Assembly (NCBI GenBank): GCA_019233415.1 | Contig: JAFAMK010000286.1 | Coordinates: 1 to 5,478, forward strand | Source: Vulcanimicrobiota bacterium | GTDB taxonomy: Bacteria; Vulcanimicrobiota; Vulcanimicrobiia; Vulcanimicrobiales; Vulcanimicrobiaceae | Reading direction: 5' to 3' | DNA: 5,478 nt | Translations under genes and position numbers: made by a program | Notes under the pieces: model-generated | The model's input: the letters and a program-made list of their open reading frames with translations, nothing else | What the model was told of the DNA's origin: nothing | Database searches by the model: none | In this document: one piece after another, positions 1 through 5,199 of the stretch | How the letters are laid out: the number at the start of each line of letters is the position of its first letter | Position numbering within the stretch: the first letter of the stretch is position 1

Positions 1-1185
1 CTCGCGATCAAGTCGCGCACGATCGGCGTCGTCTACCTCGACTCCCGCATCACGCCCGGCCTCTTCTCACCGCACGATCCCGACCTGCTGACCGCATTCG
101 CCAATCAAGCCGCGCTCGCAATCGAGAACGCGCGCCTGTTCGACGCGCTGCGCGCACAAGTCGTCGAAATCAGCCGCCTCGAACAGTTGCAGGCGCGCGT
201 CCTCGGTTCGATCACGAACGGTGTCATCACCGTCGACGGCCACGGCACGATCGCGAGCTTCAACGACGCCGCCACCGACACGTTCGGCGTCAACGGCACG
301 ACGATGATCGGCCGTCCCGCCCGCGCGCTCGAAGCACTCATCCCCGGCATCACGACCCTCCTCGCCGGCGACGCCTTGCCGTCAAAACCCGCCGAACTCG
401 AAGCGAATCACCCGACACGCGGCACGCTCGCCCTCGAAGTCCGCATCGCACCGGTCGACCTCCCCGACGGCACGTCGCGCCACGGCTGGGCGATCGCCGT
501 CACCGACCTGACGGAACGCCGCAAGCTCGAGCGCCTGCACGCCGCCGACGTCGAACAACGCCGCGCCATCCAAGACGCATTCGCGCGCTACCTCGCACCG
601 CACGTCGTCGAACAGCTGATGCGCGCGCCCGGCGGCGTCGCACTCGGCGGCGAACGCGCAACCGCAACGATTCTCTTCGCCGACATCGGCGGCTTCACCG
701 AACTCGCCGACCGCCTCGACGCCGAACGCGTCGTCGAGATCCTGAACCAATTCTTCAGCGCCGCCGTCCAGATCATCTTCGAACACGACGGCCTGCTCGA
801 CAAATTCTACGGCGACGGCTTGATGGTCGTGTTCGGCCCGCCGCGCGTGCGCGACGACGACGCCGCACGCGCACTCGCCGTCGCGGCGGCGCTCCACCAC
901 GCCGCCGCCGCGATCCAAGCCGACGGCAAGCCGCTCCAGCTCGCCATCGGCATCGCCACGGGCGAAGTCGTCGCCGGTCACATCGGCAGCCCGAAACGCA
1001 TGGACTACACCGTCATCGGCGACGCCGCGAACCTCGCCAGCCGCCTCCAGGGCGCCGCCCCAACCGGCCGCACCTACATCGACGACCGCACCTTCCAGCG
1101 CCTGCGCGAACGCCCCGCCGCCGAAAAACTCATCGCGAAAATCCGCGGCAAAGCCGACCCGGTCACGATCCACGCGATCACCTGA
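1..1185 (+). CDS. GAF-PAS-class III adenylate/guanylate cyclase, 5' end missing
   Basis: The frame is open from base 1 to the TGA at 1183-1185, giving 394 visible residues; the true start is left of the window, so the TTG at 187 is not the start. Residues 1-45 look like the end of a GAF domain (GVVYLDSR, then FANQAALAIENARLF). A helical linker follows, then a PAS domain at about 65-170 (GVITVDGHGTIASFNDAA to AIAVTDLTERRKLERL), then the cyclase domain at about 205-394. The catalytic set is complete: metal-binding Asp228 (FADIGGFT) and Asp272 (KFYGDG), the purine-selecting Lys268 with Asp335/Thr337 in MDYTVIGD, and transition-state Asn344 and Arg348 (NLASR). Lys268 favours ATP, so cAMP is the likely product. 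The family makes cyclic nucleotides under control of N-terminal sensor domains; the ligands of the GAF and PAS domains cannot be read from sequence. No membrane segment is visible in this part. Domain calls are firm; ATP specificity is inferred. Confidence 0.93.
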   Translation, partial: LAIKSRTIGVVYLDSRITPGLFSPHDPDLLTAFANQAALAIENARLFDALRAQVVEISRLEQLQARVLGSITNGVITVDGHGTIASFNDAATDTFGVNGTTMIGRPARALEALIPGITTLLAGDALPSKPAELEANHPTRGTLALEVRIAPVDLPDGTSRHGWAIAVTDLTERRKLERLHAADVEQRRAIQDAFARYLAPHVVEQLMRAPGGVALGGERATATILFADIGGFTELADRLDAERVVEILNQFFSAAVQIIFEHDGLLDKFYGDGLMVVFGPPRVRDDDAARALAVAAALHHAAAAIQADGKPLQLAIGIATGEVVAGHIGSPKRMDYTVIGDAANLASRLQGAAPTGRTYIDDRTFQRLRERPAAEKLIAKIRGKADPVTIHAIT

Positions 1186-1211
1186 CCGACGAAGAGGACC
1201 AACAGGCCCTC

Positions 1212-1251
1212 CCTCTTAAGGGACACGCACCTCGCTAACGTCCCTAAGAGG
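1212..1251 (+). promoter_or_regulatory. Hairpin covering the ribosome binding site of the next gene
   Basis: The arms 1212-1224 and 1240-1251 pair over 12 bp with a single bulged A at 1218 and a 15-nt loop (1225-1239). The 3' arm ends in AAGAGG (1246-1251), the only good Shine-Dalgarno candidate for the ATG at 1263, with an 11-nt spacer. In the folded state the ribosome binding site would be hidden. No T-run follows the 3' arm, so a Rho-independent terminator for the upstream cyclase gene is less likely. The pairing is seen directly; regulation is inferred. Confidence 0.5.
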
Positions 1252-1262
1252 ATCGACCCACC

Positions 1263-1589
1263 ATGCGCGTGCGGATCAGCAACATCAACCCGGTTCAGTT
1301 TGCCATCGTCTACGCGGTCCTCGCCGCGATCTTCGGCCTGATCGCCGGCGTCATCTTCGCAATCGCAAGCACCGCCGCCGGCTCGATGGCCAGCAGCAGC
1401 GGTTTCCCAAACTTCGGCTGGCTCTCGATCATCATCTTCCCGATCTTTTACGCGGTCGCCGGCTTCGTCGGCGGCATCATCGAAGCCCTGATCTACAACC
1501 TCGTCGCGGGCTGGACCGGCGGCATCGAAATGACCCTAACCCAAGTCGGCTCCCCCCTCAGCACGACGACTGTCGTAACAACCCCCTAA
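1263..1589 (+). CDS. Small two-helix membrane protein, DUF3566-like
   Basis: The product is 108 residues, from ATG at 1263 to TAA at 1587-1589. A short basic N-terminus (MRVRISNINPVQF) leads into a hydrophobic helix at about residues 12-36. A Ser/Gly-rich turn (AAGSMASSSGFPNFG) follows, then a second hydrophobic stretch at about 52-84 containing IFPIFYAVAGFVGGIIEALIYN and ending in LVAGWTGGIEMTL. The overall pattern (polar start, helix, FPIFY, GF-GG-I--LIYNL-A---GGIE) matches a widespread family of small bacterial membrane proteins often labelled DUF3566-like; that link is from memory of the family's look, not a search. No enzymatic motif is present and the function is unknown. The gene lies 77 nt downstream of the cyclase gene on the same strand and could be co-transcribed. 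The Thr-rich tail (STTTVVTTP) is probably disordered. Confidence 0.78.
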   Translation: MRVRISNINPVQFAIVYAVLAAIFGLIAGVIFAIASTAAGSMASSSGFPNFGWLSIIIFPIFYAVAGFVGGIIEALIYNLVAGWTGGIEMTLTQVGSPLSTTTVVTTP

Positions 1590-1606
1590 CGCACACATCG
1601 TGCCGA

Positions 1607-1750
1607 GGTCGCGGGACGCGACACCACCGCAGCGGACGCTCTGAGCCAGCGGAGCGCAGGATGCGCGGGAGCGCCGCTCAGACGCAGCGAGGCCCGGGCA
1701 GGATGCCCGGGCCTCGCGTGTCCGCTGCGGTGGTGTCGCGTCCCGCGACC
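1607..1750. repeat. Perfect 31-bp inverted repeat enclosing two hairpins
   Basis: Bases 1607-1637 and 1720-1750 are exact reverse complements over 31 bp. The 82 nt between them hold two further hairpins: one with the 7-bp stem 1640-1646/1676-1682, and a perfect 13-bp hairpin at 1687-1717. As RNA or extruded DNA this is a three-way junction. Each outer arm can also fold on itself (1735-1740 GTCGCG with 1744-1749 CGCGAC, and the mirror image at 1608-1622). The element fills almost all of the 176-nt gap between two convergent genes, starting 17 nt after the stop of the small membrane gene and ending 15 nt before the stop of rpsI. It may act as a bidirectional terminator or 3'-end stabiliser, or be a mobile palindromic element; no clear target-site duplication flanks it. 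Confidence 0.85.
1687..1717. terminator. GC-rich 13-bp hairpin, possible bidirectional terminator
   Basis: The stem GCGAGGCCCGGGC (1687-1699) pairs perfectly with 1705-1717 around the 5-nt loop AGGAT. It lies between convergent genes and could stop transcription from either side. No T-run follows on either strand, so if it terminates it does so without the classic U-tract, or it blocks 3' exonucleases. The neighbouring hairpin has a GCGC stem at 1654-1657/1663-1666 with the same AGGAT loop. Confidence 0.4.
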
Positions 1751-1765
1751 CACCACAATCGCAAA

Positions 1766-2164
1766 TCAGCGCTTCGAGAACTGAAACCGCTTACGAGCCT
1801 TCTTACGCCCGTACTTCTTCGACTCTTTCTCCCGCGGATCACGCGTCAGCAGCCCATTCCGCCGCAACGGCTCCCGCAGAGACTCGTCCATCTCTACGAG
1901 CGCCCGCGCAATCCCATGCCGCACCGCGCCAGCCTGCCCCGAAACGCCGCCCCCTTCGCACTTCACATCGACGTTGAACCGGGACAGCGACTGCGTCACG
2001 TCGAGCGGCTGCCGCACGATCTGCTGCAGGGAAGGCCGCGGGAAATACTCGTCCACGGGCTTCTTGTTGACGGTGATGACGCCCTGACCGAGCGTCAGAC
2101 GAACGCGCGCGATCCCGCGCTTGCGGCGACCGGTTCCGTTGAAAAAGTCAGGCGAGGTCTGCAT
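1766..2164 (-). CDS. rpsI: 30S ribosomal protein S9 (uS9)
   Basis: The product is 132 residues, from the ATG at 2164-2162 to TGA at 1768-1766. S9 binds 16S rRNA in the head of the small subunit, and its C-terminal tail reaches the P-site tRNA. The sequence has the family start (FNGTGRRKRGIARVRL), the GxGxITVNKKPVDEYFPR segment, the signature GGGVSGQAGAVRHGIARAL, and the basic tail KYGRKKARKRFQFSKR ending in the conserved SKR. Length is normal for bacteria. The frame is open further upstream inside rplM, but conservation begins at this Met. The ATG overlaps the rplM stop as TGATG, so translation is probably coupled by re-initiation; only a weak GGAG lies upstream. The gene is last in its transcript and faces the structured repeat at 1607-1750. 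Confidence 0.97.
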   Translation of the reverse strand: MQTSPDFFNGTGRRKRGIARVRLTLGQGVITVNKKPVDEYFPRPSLQQIVRQPLDVTQSLSRFNVDVKCEGGGVSGQAGAVRHGIARALVEMDESLREPLRRNGLLTRDPREKESKKYGRKKARKRFQFSKR

Positions 2165-2589
2165 CAGGTGAGCGGCTCCGGCTTCTGCGCCGTGTGCGGA
2201 TGGTCCGAACCGGCGTACACGTTGAGGCGACCGAGTTGAACGTCGCGCATGCGGTTCGTCGCCAGCATCCCGCGGACGGCGCGCTCGATGAGGCGCTCGG
2301 GGTACTTCTCGCGCACCTGGGCCGCGGTTTCGGTCCGCAGACCGCCCGGGAAACCGGAGTGGCGATGGTAGACCTTCTGGGTCCACTTCCGCGGCGACAG
2401 CTCGACCTTGTCCGCGTTGATGACGACCACGTGGTCGCCGTCGTCGATGTGCGGGGTCCAGGTCGGCTTGGTGCGGCCCGAGAGCGCGCGCGCGATACGC
2501 ACCGCGAGCGTCCCGAGGCGCTGCCCCGTCGCGTCGACGATGTACCAATCGTGCTGAGTCTCGGCCGTCTTCTGCTGATATGTGCGCAT
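2164..2589 (-). CDS. rplM: 50S ribosomal protein L13 (uL13)
   Basis: The product is 141 residues, from the ATG at 2589-2587 to TGA at 2166-2164. L13 is an early-assembly protein of the large subunit. Family landmarks appear in order: MRTYQQKTAETQHDWYIVDATGQRLGTLA at the N-terminus, then VVVINADKVELSPRKWTQKVYHRHSGFPGGLR, then the C-terminal signature ERAVRGMLATNRMRDVQLGRLNVYAGSDHPH. Length is normal (about 142). The frame stays open upstream to a GTG at 2658, but that codon lies upstream of the predicted transcription start and adds nothing conserved, so the ATG at 2589 is chosen. No convincing Shine-Dalgarno precedes it; the 46 nt upstream offer only CGGAC, so initiation may rely on leader structure or weak pairing. 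It forms a two-gene unit with rpsI. Confidence 0.97.
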   Translation of the reverse strand: MRTYQQKTAETQHDWYIVDATGQRLGTLAVRIARALSGRTKPTWTPHIDDGDHVVVINADKVELSPRKWTQKVYHRHSGFPGGLRTETAAQVREKYPERLIERAVRGMLATNRMRDVQLGRLNVYAGSDHPHTAQKPEPLT

Positions 2590-2641
2590 GGGGTCCGTCG
2601 GAAAGGCAAGGACGCCACGGCGAGGCCGCGGCAACCTACGC

Positions 2642-2671
2642 AGTATACGGGCCAGCACCCCGGGAAGTCAA
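2642..2671 (-). promoter_or_regulatory. Sigma70-type promoter for rplM-rpsI
   Basis: On the minus strand, TTGACT (2671-2666) and TATACT (2647-2642) match the -35 and -10 consensus at 5 of 6 positions each, with an 18-nt spacer. Transcription would start near 2635, giving a 5' leader of about 46 nt before the rplM ATG. The low-GC hexamers stand out in a very GC-rich background. The site separates rplM-rpsI from truA transcription. Confidence 0.75.
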
Positions 2672-2691
2672 CCGCGGCCGCCTCCCTTTCG

Positions 2692-2710
2692 CCCTTCGAC
2701 AAGCTCAGGG
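2692..2710. repeat. Short palindromic intergenic repeat
   Basis: CCCTTCGACAAGCTCAGGG has CCCT/AGGG ends that pair around a central segment. Read on the other strand it is CCCTGAGCTTGTCGAAGGG. Sequences built on this TTCGACAAGCTCAGG core recur as dispersed intergenic repeats in many unrelated bacterial genomes; that recognition is from memory and copy number cannot be judged from one window. It lies between the divergent rplM and chemoreceptor genes, about 20 nt upstream of the rplM -35 box. Confidence 0.6.
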
Positions 2711-2780
2711 TGACGGGAGCGCCGTTTCGGCCGGATTTTCTGAGCTGCCGTGGAATCGCCGCCCGGCCGACCGATACAAC

Positions 2781-2786
2781 AGGAGG
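2781..2786 (+). promoter_or_regulatory. Strong ribosome binding site that sets the chemoreceptor start
   Basis: AGGAGG lies 7 nt before the GTG at 2794, ideal spacing, so this GTG is preferred. The alternative in-frame GTG at 2848 has only GGGGAG 11 nt upstream. No clear promoter for this gene was found in 2711-2780. Confidence 0.8.
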
Positions 2787-2793
2787 CCCGCCG

Positions 2794-4251
2794 GTGGGAG
2801 AACCGCCCGGGTCGCCGCCGCCGTCCGACTGGGGAGTACGCAGGTCCGTGACCTCGCTCGATACCGTTCTCGTGATCCTCGCGGCGGCCGGGCTGGCCGC
2901 CGCGCTCGTCTGCCTCATCGCCGCTCGCCGGGCGGCGGGAGCCGCCAAGGCTCAGCGCGCCGCGGTGCGCGGCGCCCTCGACATCGCCGGGGCCGAGAGC
3001 CTCGACGAGGTCGTCACGGCGCTGGTCAACTCCCGGCAGCGGGTCGGTAGCATCGCCGCGCTCGGGCCGGCGGTCGACGAGGTCGTCGAACGCCACGGCC
3101 GGGTCGCCGCCGCGCTCCGCGCCCAGGACGGCGCGGTCGCCTCCGCCACCAACGCCGTAGGCGACGCCACCTCCAGCCTCGGGACCGCGAACGACGCGGT
3201 GACCGAACTGGCCCGCAGCGTCGGCGACTCGTCGGCGGCGATCGAGGAGACGGTTTCGTCGATCCGGCTCGTCAGCGGCAACATCGGCGGCCTCGCCGAC
3301 ACCGTCAACAGCGTCAGCTCCGCGATCGGAGAACTGGCGGTCTCGATCAGCCAGGTCGCCGGAAGCGCGCGCGAGGCGTCGACGCTCTCGCTCGAAGCCG
3401 ACCGCAAGGCGCGCGACGGCGGCATCGCCGTCGAACGGCTCGTCAGCTCGACGCGCGAGATCGCGAACGACATCGGCTCGGTCGTCGCCAAGATGCAGGA
3501 ACTCGGTTCGGCGTCGGAGCGGATCGGCAACATCGTCGAGGTCATCGACGCGATCGCCGACCAGACGAACCTGCTCGCGCTGAACGCCGCGATCGAAGCG
3601 GCGCGCGCCGGCGAGCACGGCCGCGGCTTCGCGGTCGTCGCCGACGAAGTGCGCAAGCTCGCCGAGAACTCCGCGCAGTCGACGCGCGAGATCGGCACGC
3701 TGATCAAGGACATTCAGGCCAAGACCGAGCAGGTCGTCAAGTCGACGACGGCGTCGGGGAACAAGGCCGAGAGCGGCCTGCAGATGGCCGACGTCGCCGG
3801 CCGCGCGATCGCCGACATCTCGGGCGCGGTCGCGGAAGCGAACCGCCTGATCGAACAGATTTCGACCGCTGCGCGCGAACAGGCCGCCGGCTCGTCGGCG
3901 ATCGTGAACTCGGTCGAGCAGATGAACCTGCTGATGCGCGAAGCCGCGCGGTCGCTCGAAGAACAGGACATCTCGAACCAGAACATCGTCACGACGATCG
4001 CGTCGATGCAGCGGCTGACCGAGACGGTGCATTCCGCGGTTGCGCGGCAGAAGTCGGCCTACGACCGCATCGCCGAGGCGACGCGCGCGCTGGGCGCCGC
4101 GGGCGCGTCGTCGCGCGACGCGGCGAGCGGGATCGACGACATCGCGCACACGCTGCGCGAGCGCGTCACGACGATCACCGGGACGGACAAGACGATCGGC
4201 GCGAGCCAGGAGGTCGCGCGCCTCACCGGCGCCGCCCGCGGCCGGGGCTGA
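2794..4251 (+). CDS. Methyl-accepting chemotaxis protein, single membrane anchor, no visible sensor domain
   Basis: The product is 485 residues, from GTG at 2794 to TGA at 4249-4251. A Pro-rich N-terminus (MGEPPGSPPPSDW) is followed by one membrane helix at about residues 22-44, then a long Ala/Ser-rich coiled coil to the C-terminus. The signalling tip is unmistakable at residues 250-291: IDAIADQTNLLALNAAIEAA, then RAGEHGRGFAVVADEVRKLAE. This tip binds CheA and CheW in chemoreceptors. Glu151-Glu152 (SAAIEETVSS) and Glu362-Gln363 (TAAREQAAGS) fit the consensus for methylated or deamidated sites. There is no periplasmic domain, no recognisable HAMP domain, and no C-terminal CheR-tethering pentapeptide. 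It may sense membrane or cytoplasmic state or work with a partner protein; this is inferred. No che genes are in the window. It diverges from rplM and converges on truA with 9 nt between stops. Confidence 0.93.
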   Translation: MGEPPGSPPPSDWGVRRSVTSLDTVLVILAAAGLAAALVCLIAARRAAGAAKAQRAAVRGALDIAGAESLDEVVTALVNSRQRVGSIAALGPAVDEVVERHGRVAAALRAQDGAVASATNAVGDATSSLGTANDAVTELARSVGDSSAAIEETVSSIRLVSGNIGGLADTVNSVSSAIGELAVSISQVAGSAREASTLSLEADRKARDGGIAVERLVSSTREIANDIGSVVAKMQELGSASERIGNIVEVIDAIADQTNLLALNAAIEAARAGEHGRGFAVVADEVRKLAENSAQSTREIGTLIKDIQAKTEQVVKSTTASGNKAESGLQMADVAGRAIADISGAVAEANRLIEQISTAAREQAAGSSAIVNSVEQMNLLMREAARSLEEQDISNQNIVTTIASMQRLTETVHSAVARQKSAYDRIAEATRALGAAGASSRDAASGIDDIAHTLRERVTTITGTDKTIGASQEVARLTGAARGRG

Positions 4252-4260
4252 TCGCGCGCG

Positions 4261-5034
4261 CTACGGCGCGAGCGTGACCGGGCGGTACGAGTCGAAGCCG
4301 GCGTAGCGCACGCCGGCGAGGTAGAGGCCGTGAGCCGGCGCCGTTGCGCCGGCCGCGGCGCGGTCGCGCGCCTCGAGCGCGCGGCGCGCGAAGTCGACGT
4401 CGCGGTAGCCGGTCGCGCAGCCGACGAGCGTTCCGACCAGCACGCGCACCATGCGGTGCAGGAACGCGTTGCCGCGTACGGTGACGCGCAGCAACTCGTC
4501 GTGCCGCGTCAGGTCGATTGCACGCAGCTCGCGCACCGTCGTCCCGCGCTCGGGCGCTTCGCCGCAGAAGGTGACGAAGTCGTGTTCGCCCAGCAGCGGC
4601 GCCGCGGCGGCGAGAAAGCGCGCGTCGTCGATCGGGCGCGCGACGTGCCAGGCGCGCGCGCGCCAGACCGCCGACGGAAAGCCGCGGTTCAGGATGAGGT
4701 AGTCGTACGCGCGCTCGAGCGCGTCGAACCGCGCCGAGAAGCCGTCGGGCACGACCTGCGCATCGCGCACGACGAGGTCGCTCGGCGTCGTCCCGTTGAT
4801 GGCGAGGATGAGCCGCCCGATCGGGAAGTCACGCGCCGCCGCGAACGAGACGACCTGCCCGGTCGCGTGGACCCCGGCGTCGGTCCGCCCGGCCGCCGTG
4901 ATCTTCACCGGCTCGTGGAAGAGCCGCGAGAGCGCCGCTTCGAGCGAGCCGGCGACGGTCCGGAGGTCCGGCTGAAACTGCAGTCCGTGAAACGCGCTTC
5001 CGTCGTACTCGACGACCAGCCGATACGTCGGCAC
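4261..5034 (-). CDS. truA: tRNA pseudouridine(38-40) synthase TruA
   Basis: The product is 257 residues, from GTG at 5034-5032 to TAG at 4263-4261. TruA isomerises uridines 38-40 in the tRNA anticodon stem-loop to pseudouridine in the cytoplasm. Family landmarks: YRLVVEYDGSAFHGLQFQ at residues 4-21; the catalytic loop AAGRTDAGVHATGQVVSF with nucleophile Asp52; FSARFDALERAYDY with the conserved active-site Tyr110; and the C-terminal FLHRMVRVLVGTLVGCATG. The length is typical. The frame extends upstream to an ATG at 5100, which would add 22 unconserved residues (MDSPRPSPQAERRAGAFPER and two more). The GTG is preferred because TruA proteins usually begin just before the YDG strand. Neither start has a strong Shine-Dalgarno: GGGG lies 6 nt before the GTG, and AAGG 13 nt before the ATG. 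No clear promoter was seen. Confidence 0.95.
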   Translation of the reverse strand: MPTYRLVVEYDGSAFHGLQFQPDLRTVAGSLEAALSRLFHEPVKITAAGRTDAGVHATGQVVSFAAARDFPIGRLILAINGTTPSDLVVRDAQVVPDGFSARFDALERAYDYLILNRGFPSAVWRARAWHVARPIDDARFLAAAAPLLGEHDFVTFCGEAPERGTTVRELRAIDLTRHDELLRVTVRGNAFLHRMVRVLVGTLVGCATGYRDVDFARRALEARDRAAAGATAPAHGLYLAGVRYAGFDSYRPVTLAP

Positions 5035-5108
5035 GCGACCCCGTTCCGGAAAAGCGCCCGCCCGCCTCTCGGCTTGTGGAGACGGCCTAGGGCTATCCAT
5101 ATGCTTAA

Positions 5109-5191
5109 CGGAACCTTAGCTGGACCTGCAAAGCCATAAGGATGCCGGGCCGGTCACGGGACCGGCCGGGTTCTCCTTTCCCGCATAAGGA
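5109..5191 (+). promoter_or_regulatory. Structured 5' leader with competing pairings at the ribosome binding site
   Basis: A perfect 8-bp hairpin (5148-5155/5160-5167, loop ACGG) extends by two further pairs beyond a G-G mismatch. GGAACC (5110-5115) can pair with GGTTCTC (5169-5175) with one bulged T, enclosing a three-way arrangement. CATAAGGA occurs twice (5135-5142 and 5184-5191); the second copy carries the Shine-Dalgarno AAGGA, 8 nt before the ATG at 5200. TCCTT (5174-5178) can pair with either AAGGA, so one fold hides the ribosome site and another frees it. GCAAAGCC (5128-5135) and GCCGGGTT (5165-5172) resemble conserved segments of the class I cyclic-di-GMP riboswitch, but the GNRA-capped hairpin of that class is not seen. 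The pairing is direct observation; switching is inferred. Confidence 0.45.
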
Positions 5192-5199
5192 CGGTGCAC

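Noticed and set aside
382..1173. 263-codon open frame on the minus strand opposite the cyclase
   Set aside because: Composition (Asp/Gly/Val/Ala-rich) is that of an antisense shadow; the plus-strand frame carries complete cyclase motifs.
1607..1750. Structured element as a tRNA, CRISPR unit or attachment site
   Set aside because: The folds lack tRNA arm sizes, anticodon-loop and CCA-side features; there is one unit only with no spacers; no integrase or tRNA gene is nearby.
1661..2239. 192-codon plus-strand frame covering the inverted repeat and rpsI
   Set aside because: It starts inside the structured repeat and continues antisense to rpsI; low-complexity Arg/Pro composition, no domain.
1766..2548. 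260-residue N-terminally extended form of S9
   Set aside because: The extra residues are an out-of-frame reading of rplM; S9 conservation starts at the ATG at 2164.
2194..2793. N-terminal extension of the chemoreceptor frame to 2194
   Set aside because: It runs antisense through rplM and across its promoter, with no family similarity; the AGGAGG at 2781 sets the start at 2794.
2668..4149. 493-codon open frame on the minus strand opposite the chemoreceptor
   Set aside because: It is an Arg/Asp-rich shadow of the chemoreceptor's codon pattern in GC-rich DNA, with no recognisable domain, while the plus-strand frame has an unmistakable signalling tip and a strong ribosome site.
5035..5100. 22-residue N-terminal extension of TruA to the ATG at 5100
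   Set aside because: Possible, but the extension is unconserved and Pro/Arg-rich, and TruA proteins usually begin at the GTG position; kept only as an alternative start.
4330..5139. 269-codon plus-strand frame opposite truA
   Set aside because: Arg/Ala-rich shadow of truA without any recognisable domain.
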